Origin: DASRLE01 sp964558455
GTDB lineage: Bacteria > Verrucomicrobiota > Verrucomicrobiia > Limisphaerales > Palsa-1400
Direction of reading: 5' to 3'
DNA length: 27,322 nucleotides
NCBI GenBank assembly: GCA_964558455.1
Contig: CAZLEE010000041.1
Span: 1-27,322, forward strand
Shown: positions 16,539 to 23,475 of the stretch, one piece after another
Layout: every line of letters begins with the position of its first letter
How positions within the stretch are numbered: position 1 is the first letter of the stretch
Translations under genes and position numbers: made by a program
Notes under the pieces: generated by a model
What the model was told of the DNA's origin: nothing
Seen by the model: the letters and a program-made list of their open reading frames with translations, nothing else
The model's database searches: none

Positions 16539-17539
16539 CTGAAATCAATGGCTTGGTTTACCTCGGCTGCACTGCCCGCGTACCAGGCGACAATTTTCCA
16601 GGCAACGAGCAGCAGGATGATAAAATAAATTATCTTGGGGGTCCACAGAGAAAGGGCTTTCATGCGGCGCAGACCCTCGGACTGGTAAAGGCCATGAAGG
16701 CGGGTGAGAGTGTCGTCGGTGGCGCCGCTGACTTCGCCGGTGTGGTAGAGGTTGGCAAAAAGTTCGGGAAACTGGTTGGACTTGGTGACGAGTTCGGAGA
16801 AGGTCGATCCCTCCTCCAAGGCCGGTCTCCAGGCATGCACGGTGCGGTTCAAGGCGGGCGAACCGCTGGCGGCGGCGGCCAGTTCCCAGGCGGTGATGAT
16901 GGGCACGCCGGCGTTGAGCAGACTTTCCAGAGCGGCGGAAAGGCGGGCGAGGGCGAGGTCCTGCCGCGCGGTTCTGAGGATGGGAACGCGGCCCAGGACA
17001 TTCTCGACCCGGCTGCGCCAGGCTTCGCCGTGCCGGCCCTGGCAGGCGTAAATCACCAGGAACACGAGGGCGTAAAGCGGGACGGCGATGCCAACTGTCA
17101 AACATAAGAACCGCGGCAGGTTTCCTTTTGTCACCAGGTCGATGAGCGGGAAGATAAGGATGGCGAAATTAAAAATGAAGAGCGGATAGAGCATGTCGGA
17201 AATCATCTGGCGCGCCATCTGGGCGCGCTCGCGATAATAAACGGCAAGGAGCTTGAAGCAGGCGTCGAGGCGTCCGCTGCGTTCGGAGGCGTCAATGAGG
17301 GCGATGTCGAAGGAGGGAATCCATTTGCCGATGTGAGAGACGGATTCGCTGACCGTGCGGCCCTGGGCCAATTCCTCCAGCCAGCGCGAGATGGGCTGGC
17401 GCAAGGCGGCGGAGGGCGGATTGGTTCTGAGATGCTCGAGCGATTGCTGGACGGAAAGGCCGGCAGCAATCATGATCCCAAGCTGGTGGTACAACTCGGC
17501 GCGTTGATTCAGTTCCTTGGGGGTGGTAATCAGTGACAT
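16535..17539 (-). CDS. type II secretion system F-domain (GspF/PilC-like) membrane protein
   Basis: The start is placed at ATG 17539 (MSLITTPKELNQRAELYHQLGIMIAAGLS) because residues further upstream in the frame are Arg/Pro-rich noise reaching into trxA. The 334-residue protein contains two F domains. The first (about 10-120) has LYHQLGIMIAAGLSVQQSLEHL and is followed by a membrane hairpin (LYPLFIFNFAILIFPLIDLV and the region after it). The second (about 190-300) has LARLSAALESLLNAGVPIITAWELAA and FANLYHTGEVSGATDDTLTRL. A C-terminal membrane helix (IIYFIILLLVAWKIVAWYAG) ends it. The partner ATPase and pilins are not adjacent; they may be supplied by the 18408-24020 operon. It sits between trxA and the aminotransferase gene. 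Confidence 0.85.
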   Translation of the reverse strand: MSLITTPKELNQRAELYHQLGIMIAAGLSVQQSLEHLRTNPPSAALRQPISRWLEELAQGRTVSESVSHIGKWIPSFDIALIDASERSGRLDACFKLLAVYYRERAQMARQMISDMLYPLFIFNFAILIFPLIDLVTKGNLPRFLCLTVGIAVPLYALVFLVIYACQGRHGEAWRSRVENVLGRVPILRTARQDLALARLSAALESLLNAGVPIITAWELAAAASGSPALNRTVHAWRPALEEGSTFSELVTKSNQFPELFANLYHTGEVSGATDDTLTRLHGLYQSEGLRRMKALSLWTPKIIYFIILLLVAWKIVAWYAGSAAEVNQAIDFR

Positions 17540-17568
17540 GCGCCGTGCCCGGAAGGGGCGGACCGGGG

Positions 17569-17901
17569 TCAGGTTCCGAGCAGCTTGTCGATGTTGGACT
17601 TGAGGTCGCGCTTGGAACACATGCCGACAATCTGGCCGGCCACTTCGCCGTTCTTGAAAAAGAGAAGGGTGGGAATGGCGCGAACGCCGTATTGGGAGGC
17701 CAAGGTTTGTTCTTCGTCGATGTTGACCTTGCCAATGCGCACACGGGAATCGTACTCGGAGGCCAATTCATCGAGCAACGGGGCGATCATCTTGCAGGGA
17801 CCGCACCATTCGGCCCAGAAATCAACCACCACGGGACCGGGGACATTGAGCACTTCAGCCTGAAAATTTGCCTGGTTCAGCTTTACGGTATTGAGGGACA
17901 T
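17569..17901 (-). CDS. trxA: Thioredoxin
   Basis: A cytosolic disulfide reductase of 110 residues, normal for the family. The redox motif is WCGPC (C33, C36) within VVVDFWAEWCGPCKM. The cis-proline is in VRAIPTLLFF and the final GQIVG element is present. There is no signal peptide. The start at ATG 17901 gives the standard N-terminus; no Shine-Dalgarno sequence is obvious. It lies 16 bases after the Pro/Ala-rich membrane protein gene and 29 bases before the GspF-like gene, within one transcription unit. It is a plausible electron donor for the class II reductase encoded at the left of the window. Confidence 0.95.
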   Translation of the reverse strand: MSLNTVKLNQANFQAEVLNVPGPVVVDFWAEWCGPCKMIAPLLDELASEYDSRVRIGKVNIDEEQTLASQYGVRAIPTLLFFKNGEVAGQIVGMCSKRDLKSNIDKLLGT

Positions 17902-17917
17902 AATGGATTAATAAATC

Positions 17918-18331
17918 TTAGGAGCAGGTTGCGTCCTTGAATAGAAAGGCCAGGTAAACCGCGGCGGCCAATCCAGAGATGCTGGCAATGAGGGCGATGA
18001 CGGCAAGAGCTTTGTCCAAGGCGGACAATCCGGCGGCAACAGGGCGCAACGCGGGCGCCGGCGTGGGGCGCGACGGGGCGGCGGCGGCATGGGCGATTTT
18101 GGAAGCCGGAGCGCCGGCTTTGGGCGCGGCCGCGCCGGGAGTATTGGTTGCCGGACGGGCGGCGGCGGAAGCAGTCGAGCTTAGATTGGGCGGCGGAGCG
18201 CCCGGAGCCAGCGTCGGCAACTTGATCGTCGGGGCGGACGTGGGTTTGGGCGGCAGGTTAATGCGAACCGTTTCCTTTTTCGGCTGCACTTTGGCAGCAT
18301 CGCCGGGCGATGTGGGAGCGTTGTCTGGCAT
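17918..18331 (-). CDS. Pro/Ala-rich protein with a C-terminal membrane anchor, unknown
   Basis: A 137-residue protein. The first 25 residues are charged and include a KETVRINLPPKPT segment. A long low-complexity Pro/Ala/Thr region follows (about 30-103, with TIKLPTLAPGAPPP). A single hydrophobic helix lies at about 106-130 and the end is short (FKDATCS). There is no N-terminal signal, so the protein is probably tail-anchored with the disordered part in the cytoplasm. ATG at 18331 has AGGA five bases upstream, and a good promoter lies at 18350-18378. I associate the KETVRI-LPP pattern with small proteins of Verrucomicrobiota, from memory and unchecked. It is the first gene of the trxA unit. 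Function unknown. Confidence 0.75.
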   Translation of the reverse strand: MPDNAPTSPGDAAKVQPKKETVRINLPPKPTSAPTIKLPTLAPGAPPPNLSSTASAAARPATNTPGAAAPKAGAPASKIAHAAAAPSRPTPAPALRPVAAGLSALDKALAVIALIASISGLAAAVYLAFLFKDATCS

Positions 18332-18349
18332 AAATTCCTATTTAACGAC

Positions 18350-18378
18350 AAATTAGGGTTGAGTCGCGCCGGTGTCAA
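18350..18378 (-). promoter_or_regulatory. sigma70 promoter of the trxA transcription unit
   Basis: On the minus strand a perfect TTGACA (18373-18378) is followed after 17 bases by TAATTT (18350-18355). The expected start is about 12 bases before the AGGA that serves ATG 18331. It separates the upstream secretion-like operon (ending at 18408) from the trxA unit. Confidence 0.6.
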
Positions 18379-18407
18379 ACCCAATTGCGTTTTTATGGGG
18401 CGCCCGG

Positions 18408-18683
18408 CTAGGGACGGAAGGACAGGCACAGTTGCACTATTGCAAAGACGAACACAACCAAGACCGGCAACAGCCCGATAAACGCGCATTGCCCTCCCCA
18501 AAACAGATAACGGCTTGCGGGATTCCACATGGCGCCCTGGCCGCGCTTCACGCGCCGGTAACGGAACATCGCCATCACCGCCATCGGCATCCCTATGATC
18601 GGCAGCAAACCAAACAATCCCAGCGTGAGACAGCGCATGGATTGCTCAATCATCTCAATTTTCGAAAGAGGCGCGGATTTCAT
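18408..18683 (-). CDS. small two-helix membrane protein, unknown
   Basis: A 91-residue protein with two hydrophobic segments: about 19-40 (LTLGLFGLLPIIGMPMAVMAMF) and about 61-87 (LFWGGQCAFIGLLPVLVVFVFAIV). They are joined by a basic loop (RYRRVKRGQ), which suggests the loop is cytoplasmic. Its ATG overlaps the stop of the mini GspK-like gene (ATGA, 18680-18683), which supports it as a real translated gene. It is the last gene of the secretion-like operon. No family was recognised. No clear terminator follows. Confidence 0.7.
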   Translation of the reverse strand: MKSAPLSKIEMIEQSMRCLTLGLFGLLPIIGMPMAVMAMFRYRRVKRGQGAMWNPASRYLFWGGQCAFIGLLPVLVVFVFAIVQLCLSFRP

Positions 18684-18892
18684 TTTGACAAAGGTTGATT
18701 GGTCACGGACCCGGCCAGCCGGCGAATTTCATGTTGATCCACGATTTTTACCTGCGTTCTCAGCCAATTCACGGTCATCGTGTTGGCCACCACAAACAGC
18801 ACCATCATCCCCAGTAAAATCAGGACGATCAAGACCGCAAACCCTCCCCGGCGGGAACGCGGACGAACATTGTTGGAAAGTCTGGTTTTCAT
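18680..18892 (-). CDS. mini GspK/PilX-like pseudopilin N-terminus protein
   Basis: A 70-residue protein. A basic leader (RPRSRRGG) precedes a hydrophobic helix FAVLIVLILLGMMVLFVVAN at 18-37, like the start of GspK or PilX minor pilins. As in GspK, the glutamate normally at position 5 after the Gly cleavage site is absent (I22). The remaining 33 residues are a short amphipathic tail, whereas true GspK has a large globular domain; nothing of that domain is seen downstream. Both ends share ATGA overlaps with neighbours (18680-18683 and 18889-18892), so it is well embedded in the operon. The assignment as a pseudopilin is inference from leader, helix and context. Confidence 0.65.
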   Translation of the reverse strand: MKTRLSNNVRPRSRRGGFAVLIVLILLGMMVLFVVANTMTVNWLRTQVKIVDQHEIRRLAGSVTNQPLSK

Positions 18893-19398
18893 CGGTTTTT
18901 CGCGCCTCCGTTTACGCTTTCAAAGGTGAACAAGGGTTTGAAAAGAGCGGTTTTCCTGGTCGGTTTCAGTTCAAGTTCCCAGCGCCAGGCCGCGACATCC
19001 TGCCGGGGATCGGGCTGCATCTGCGACGTTTTGACATTGGCCAGCCAAACCCGGCCAGCCGTTTCGCCCGCCGCATACCGCCGCAGCTCGCTTTTGGAAA
19101 CGCTATAAACAACCTTGCCTCCCGCAGCCGGGATGCGAAGCTCCTGAACGCCATCAACCGTTGCTGGTTGAATCGGGCCGGTCGCCGCGCGCACGTCCGC
19201 CCGCCATTGATCGCCCGCGTGCAACGCGCTGACAATGTCCTCCGCATTTCTCCGCAACGCGTTGCTGTCGCTCCACGATTGCAGAAAAATACTGATGGAG
19301 AGTCCCGCCACCACGGTGAACACGCCAATATAGACCACGCACTCGATGAGCGTAATCCCGGCCTGCCGGCGTCTCCCGCCTGTTTTGTTTATGTTCAT
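18889..19398 (-). CDS. prepilin-like protein (GspJ-like minor pseudopilin)
   Basis: The start is taken at ATG 19398 because it overlaps the previous stop (ATGA) and places the prepilin cleavage site correctly; the open frame upstream is basic noise. In this 169-residue protein the leader MNINKTGGRRRQAG is cleaved after G14, giving ITLIE with the glutamate at position 5 (E19), then a hydrophobic helix (CVVYIGVFTVVAGLSISIFLQ). The C-terminal part (about 45-169) is polar with beta-strand pattern (RVWLANVKTSQM, WRWELELKP). Length and place before a GspK-like gene suggest GspJ. A prepilin peptidase is not in the window. Confidence 0.8.
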   Translation of the reverse strand: MNINKTGGRRRQAGITLIECVVYIGVFTVVAGLSISIFLQSWSDSNALRRNAEDIVSALHAGDQWRADVRAATGPIQPATVDGVQELRIPAAGGKVVYSVSKSELRRYAAGETAGRVWLANVKTSQMQPDPRQDVAAWRWELELKPTRKTALFKPLFTFESVNGGAKNR

Positions 19399-19772
19399 TT
19401 GACTGTCACCTCCCGCACCACCGGTCCGATGCCCAGTTTCCTTGCGGACGACCATTCCAGCCGGAGATGCTGCCCGGCGCGGGTCAGCTTGAATTCTCCT
19501 GCCGGCAGATTGACCGCCGCATTGGCGTGAACCGCGTAAGGGTGTTCCCCTTCCGGTGCGGCGCGCCACGCGCCCGCAACAAGGATTTCCATTTCACCGT
19601 CCACAATTTCCATGGCCACCGCGCGCTGGTAAGTCGCCCGGAAAAGCCTGGCGTCGGAATTGATCGAAAAAGCGAGCGGGAGCAAGGCGATGACCATTAT
19701 GGCCATTGCGACGGCCAATTCAGCCATTACGATGCCGCGTTGCTTTGAGTTTGGGTGCTTTTGAATCACCAT
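19395..19772 (-). CDS. prepilin-like protein (GspI/PilV-like minor pseudopilin)
   Basis: The start is placed at ATG 19772, which overlaps the end of the second GspF gene by seven bases. In this 125-residue protein the leader MVIQKHPNSKQRG ends at G13, followed by IVMAE with glutamate at position 5 (E18), and a hydrophobic helix (LAVAMAIMVIALLPLAFS). The rest (about 38-125) is a small globular domain with strands (GEFKLTRAGQHLRLEWS, VVREVTV). Size and order before a GspJ-like gene fit GspI. The next gene begins with a four-base overlap (19395-19398). Confidence 0.8.
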   Translation of the reverse strand: MVIQKHPNSKQRGIVMAELAVAMAIMVIALLPLAFSINSDARLFRATYQRAVAMEIVDGEMEILVAGAWRAAPEGEHPYAVHANAAVNLPAGEFKLTRAGQHLRLEWSSARKLGIGPVVREVTVK

Positions 19773-21019
19773 AAAACCCCCACGTTGATGATCGAAATGA
19801 GGAACATGAAAACAGAAATCACCACGGCTCCGACAAAGAGGCCGTTCCATAAAACCAGCGCGGAAGTGATGCCGTGCGCGGCGGCCTGTTCCTCCTGAAA
19901 AGCTTTGGCATTCAGCGATTCGTGCCAGCCGGCCAGCGCCCGGAGAAAACCGCCGCTCCCATGAACGGCATTGGTCAGCCGCCAGCCGAATTCGCCGGAG
20001 TCATCCATTGCCCGAACGGCGTCGGTCAGTTTCATTCCTTTGCGCAAATCATCCACGGCGCGGGCGGCGTGCCGGCGCAGGACGCCGTTGGCCGTGCAAT
20101 CAGCCGCCAGTGTGACGGCTTCCGGTTCGGACACGCCGGAATCCAGCAGTACCGCCAGCATGGTGGAGAAATCGCGTTGCAGGCGTTTTCTGCGCCACGG
20201 CACCCGGTATTGGAACCGTTCCAAAACAGGAAACCACGCCACCATGCGCGGGCCTGCGATGTAACAAAATTCCGCCGCCCACAACAAAACAATCATGGCT
20301 ATTTGAATCCCGACCAGGGTTCCAAAATGCCGGTAAACATACTGAATATCCCCGCCGAGCGCGCCCATGCCGATTCCGTAACTCAACTCGATGAACTTTG
20401 GCAAAACGAGAACTTTCAAGACGTAAACCACCCAACATCCGATTGGCGTGATGACGAGCGTCGCGATGACCAGATAATTAACGGCCGCGCGCGTTCTGGA
20501 AACGGAGTCTTGCAACAACTGGCGGCAGGCTGGAAGCACCTTTCTCAGGTCGCCGATTTTCCGGCCCGCCAGCAACATGGCCGTCACTTGGGGGGGCAGG
20601 AAGCCTGGCACTTTGGCCAGCGCCTCGTCCAGCCGCAGGTTTTGTTCCAGCCACGCTGCCACCAGATGGAAGCGCGGCCCCATCGACAAATCGCGGCTCT
20701 CCGCAACGGAAATCAATGTTTGCTCAACCGGTTGGCCATGGTTTAGGGCGGATTCAATCAACTCCAAAAACAGCCGCGCCCGCTCCGCCCGCCACATCGG
20801 CAGTGTCAATAAGAAATGGACCAGACGAAGGATGCCCCAGAGCAAGGCAAGAGCGATGGCCGCAAGCACCGCCACCCCGACTCCCATCAGCAGGCGAGGT
20901 GCGGGCGATTCAGGCCACACAAAGGAGCAGGTTATCAACGCGGCAAGAACGATGGTTCCTCGCACTCCAATCCCAATCGCCCGCCTCCGCCCGGCTGATA
21001 TGTGTGAATTTGAGTTCAT
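19766..21019 (-). CDS. divergent GspF-like platform protein with extra N-terminal membrane segments
   Basis: At 417 residues this protein is longer than the neighbouring GspF. Two added hydrophobic segments come first (about 20-36 and 42-70). Then a first F-like domain (FLELIESALNHGQPVEQTLISVAES to about 160), a membrane segment (LVIATLVITPIGCWVVYVLKVL), a second one (about 250-270), and a second F domain (DFSTMLAVLLDSGVSEPEAVTLAAD) with a last helix (VLWNGLFVGAVVISVFMFLISII). ATG at 21019 begins 19 bases after the first gspF stop. Two consecutive, different F genes suggest a heteromeric platform. Confidence 0.8.
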   Translation of the reverse strand: MNSNSHISAGRRRAIGIGVRGTIVLAALITCSFVWPESPAPRLLMGVGVAVLAAIALALLWGILRLVHFLLTLPMWRAERARLFLELIESALNHGQPVEQTLISVAESRDLSMGPRFHLVAAWLEQNLRLDEALAKVPGFLPPQVTAMLLAGRKIGDLRKVLPACRQLLQDSVSRTRAAVNYLVIATLVITPIGCWVVYVLKVLVLPKFIELSYGIGMGALGGDIQYVYRHFGTLVGIQIAMIVLLWAAEFCYIAGPRMVAWFPVLERFQYRVPWRRKRLQRDFSTMLAVLLDSGVSEPEAVTLAADCTANGVLRRHAARAVDDLRKGMKLTDAVRAMDDSGEFGWRLTNAVHGSGGFLRALAGWHESLNAKAFQEEQAAAHGITSALVLWNGLFVGAVVISVFMFLISIINVGVLW

Positions 21020-21038
21020 AATTAACGGGCTGATCGTG

Positions 21039-22028
21039 TCAATTCGAGCCCAACGTATTCATCATGTTGATGAAAGCTATCAGCGCGGGCTGCATTTGCG
21101 TCAGGATGACCAGGCCCAGCACCAGTATTGAGCAAGGCATTGCCGAATAGAGCAGGACATCGGTGCGGTAGGCCGCCCTCGCCTGGTACATTTCCGACGC
21201 GCGCTGAAACCCCGCGCCCAGATCCTCGTTTGATTGCGAGACGGTCCAAATAAAAAGCGGCGGGAAAATTTTGCCGTCTCCCGCAATCTCGGAGAACTTG
21301 CCCTGGCCGGCCGCCAGCCGTTGCCGCCATCTGGCAAACTCCGCTTCGGCGGGGGTTCCTTTTTCCAATTGTTGCATGAGGGCCAAGGCGTCGTTCAGCG
21401 TCGCTCCGCTTTTCAGCATCATGGCCATGGCCGAGGCAACTTGCGCCAGGCTGGCTTCCTTGAAAGCGGGCAGACGCCAGCGCAAAACGCGCCGCACGCC
21501 CGCTGTGCCGAGCGCAATAAACAAAGCCATCGCCGCGATTCCAATGATGACCGGTGCCAGCCATGGGAGAATCAGCGCCGCTCCCGGGAGCGGGTTTTGA
21601 GGACCATGCAGAGCGGGAGTATACACATTCTCTATCAGCTTATGCGTGAGAACGCCCAAAAAGACCGACAGCAAAAACGCCCCGGACAGCACGATGGCCG
21701 GATACACCATCAAACCTTTGAGCCGGGTGGCCACGACGTGGCGGCGTTGGTAATGATCGGCCAGCAGGGTGAGCATACCGGGCAGATCATTGCTTTGCGC
21801 GCCGACTTCGAGCATTTGCCGGTACAAATCCGGCAACTGACGCTGGCGGATCGCTTCGCGTAAAGGCATGCCTTTGGCGAGGTGGGCTTCCAGTTTTTCC
21901 AGTTCGGCCCGCATCGCGCCTTGTCGCATGTCGGCGCACAAGCGGCGCAACGCGGTTTCAAGCGGGATGCCGTCGCGCACCATGGCGGCAAGCTGTTGAT
22001 TGAAGAATGCAAATTCGTCGTTTTTCAT
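21039..22028 (-). CDS. type II secretion system F-domain (GspF/PilC-like) platform protein
   Basis: ATG at 22028 is chosen because it overlaps the gspE stop (ATGA, 22025-22028). A long frame upstream lies inside gspE and is spurious. The 329-residue protein has a first F domain (FFNQQLAAMVRDGIPLETALRRL, then VGAQSNDLPGMLTLLADHYQRR), a membrane segment (YPAIVLSGAFLLSVFLGVL), a second (LPWLAPVIIGIAAMALFIAL), a second F domain (ASLAQVASAMAMMLKSGATLNDALALM, then VSQSNEDLGAGFQRASEMY) and a C-terminal helix (SAMPCSILVLGLVILTQMQPALIAFI). It matches the usual GspF architecture, slightly short at the N-terminus. It should form the inner-membrane platform driven by the adjacent GspE-like ATPase. Confidence 0.88.
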   Translation of the reverse strand: MKNDEFAFFNQQLAAMVRDGIPLETALRRLCADMRQGAMRAELEKLEAHLAKGMPLREAIRQRQLPDLYRQMLEVGAQSNDLPGMLTLLADHYQRRHVVATRLKGLMVYPAIVLSGAFLLSVFLGVLTHKLIENVYTPALHGPQNPLPGAALILPWLAPVIIGIAAMALFIALGTAGVRRVLRWRLPAFKEASLAQVASAMAMMLKSGATLNDALALMQQLEKGTPAEAEFARWRQRLAAGQGKFSEIAGDGKIFPPLFIWTVSQSNEDLGAGFQRASEMYQARAAYRTDVLLYSAMPCSILVLGLVILTQMQPALIAFINMMNTLGSN

Positions 22029-23125
22029 AAACCAAATAGCCGCCGATATTCCGTGTCGTTGGTGACGCCCTGCCGCGCGAGAACCCGCGCGGATTCCTCC
22101 AGCGCGCGCCGGGCCGACACCGTTCCCAATTGATGCGACCGGATTTGGGCGCGCAACGTTTCGTCCGTCCGCAGCCATTCCACCACCGGCACGCGGCCTT
22201 GATAACCGGTGTGCAGGCACGTCGCGCATCCTTTGCCGCCGCAGGTTCCGCAAACCTTGCGCAACAGGCGCTGGTTCAGCACCAGTTCGACCGCCGCCGC
22301 AATGGCAGAGTGATCCGCGCACAGGACGAGCAGCCGTTCCAGCACTCCTTTGCAGGAGCCGGCGTGCAAAGTCGAAATAACCAAATGCCCGGTCAACGCC
22401 GCCCGCACCGCGATATTGGCCGTTTCCTCGTCGCGTATTTCGCCAATCACGAACGCCTGCGGATCCTGCCTCAGCAGGTGCCGCGCGGCCCGCGCAAAAT
22501 CCAGTTCCCGCGCCTCGTTCACTTCCGTTTGCATGACACCCGGGATGATCTGCTCCACCGGGTCTTCGATGGTGATGATGTGGCGTCCGCCCGATTCCGC
22601 CAGACAGCGCAGACAGGCGTAAATGGTGGTGGTTTTCCCGCTCCCCGCCGGGCCGGTGAGCAGCAGCATCCCGGAAGGTTGACGCAGGAAATTGCCCAGC
22701 TCCTGCACCGCGTCATCGGGAAATTCCAGTTCCGCAATCCCCTTGGCCGCGACGGGATTGAACAGGCGCAACACAATTTTCTCGCCCGTAACGGTCGGAT
22801 AGGTGGCCACCCGGATGTCGCTCCGGCCATTGACGGATTTTTGATCAATGCGCCCGTCCTGCGGCATGGATTCCTGATACGTTTTCAACCGCGCCAGGAA
22901 TTTGATGCGGCCGAACACGCGCTCGGCGACGTCGCACGGATACTTTGTTGCCGGCGTCATCATGCCGTCGAGCCGGAACGAGACCACCGCGCCGTCCGGT
23001 TCCATTTGCAAATGGATGTCGCTCGCCGCCGCCGCTTCGGCCTGGTGGATGAGATCCTCAACGATCTTTGGCGCGGAAATCTCCGCATCGTCCGCCGTCA
23101 CCACCGCTGGTTGGAAAATGTTCAT
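22025..23125 (-). CDS. GspE/PilB-type secretion or pilus assembly ATPase
   Basis: A cytoplasmic hexameric ATPase that powers pseudopilus assembly. At 366 residues it lacks the N-terminal GspE domains of full-length homologues and starts almost directly with the N2 region (ASDIHLQMEPDGAVVSFRLDG). The Walker A motif is GPAGSGKTTT (lysine 164). IITIEDPVE is the Asp box, RQDPQAFVIGEIRDEETA the Walker B region, and GHLVISTLHA the His box. A tetracysteine element (CGTCGGKGCATC, about 290-301) is the zinc-binding C-module of GspE/PilB rather than PilT. It shares ATGA overlaps at both ends, with the one-pass membrane protein gene (23122-23125) and with gspF (22025-22028). Confidence 0.92.
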   Translation of the reverse strand: MNIFQPAVVTADDAEISAPKIVEDLIHQAEAAAASDIHLQMEPDGAVVSFRLDGMMTPATKYPCDVAERVFGRIKFLARLKTYQESMPQDGRIDQKSVNGRSDIRVATYPTVTGEKIVLRLFNPVAAKGIAELEFPDDAVQELGNFLRQPSGMLLLTGPAGSGKTTTIYACLRCLAESGGRHIITIEDPVEQIIPGVMQTEVNEARELDFARAARHLLRQDPQAFVIGEIRDEETANIAVRAALTGHLVISTLHAGSCKGVLERLLVLCADHSAIAAAVELVLNQRLLRKVCGTCGGKGCATCLHTGYQGRVPVVEWLRTDETLRAQIRSHQLGTVSARRALEESARVLARQGVTNDTEYRRLFGL

Positions 23126-23475
23126 GGTTGATCCTCGACTAACCGGTGCAAGCCATGCTCGTCCTGCATGAACCGGCCCAGGTTGTTCTCGATTCGCGCC
23201 ATCGAAAGGCGCAATTCCTGTTTATCCCGGAGCAAGGCGTGGGAAAGCACTTTGGGCGCCCGGCTTTGCCAGAGACAAAAGGTCAGGGCCAAACACGCCA
23301 GGGCCAGCCGCCCGAACCAGAGAAAGCCGGGCAGGGCTGCCTGGCTTGGCGTCCGTTCCACCGGGCTGGCGCGTAATTCCCTCATCACGCGTTGCGGAAA
23401 CGCCTTCCAATAATCCGCATCGCGTTCGGGCGCGCGCAACGCCTTGATCCTGGATTCGAGATCGAAGTCCTTCAT
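23122..23475 (-). CDS. one-pass membrane protein, possible anti-sigma factor
   Basis: The start is placed at ATG 23475, which overlaps the sigma factor stop (ATGA, 23472-23475). The protein has 117 residues: a cytoplasmic part of about 49 residues (DLESRIKALRAPERDADYWKAF, then PQRVMRELR), a membrane helix at about 50-69, and a short outer part with a helical, charged pattern (DKQELRLSMARIENNLGRFMQDEH). The place directly behind an ECF sigma gene and the one-helix topology suggest an anti-sigma. The zinc-binding HxxxCxxC motif of classical anti-sigma domains is absent, so this is inference only. It could instead be a scaffold for the adjacent GspE (a GspL-like role). Confidence 0.6.
   Translation of the reverse strand: MKDFDLESRIKALRAPERDADYWKAFPQRVMRELRASPVERTPSQAALPGFLWFGRLALACLALTFCLWQSRAPKVLSHALLRDKQELRLSMARIENNLGRFMQDEHGLHRLVEDQP

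Noticed and set aside
22029..22322. N-terminal extension of the first GspF gene to 22322
   Set aside because: It lies entirely within gspE in another frame and has no GspF-like sequence; the ATGA start at 22028 is preferred.
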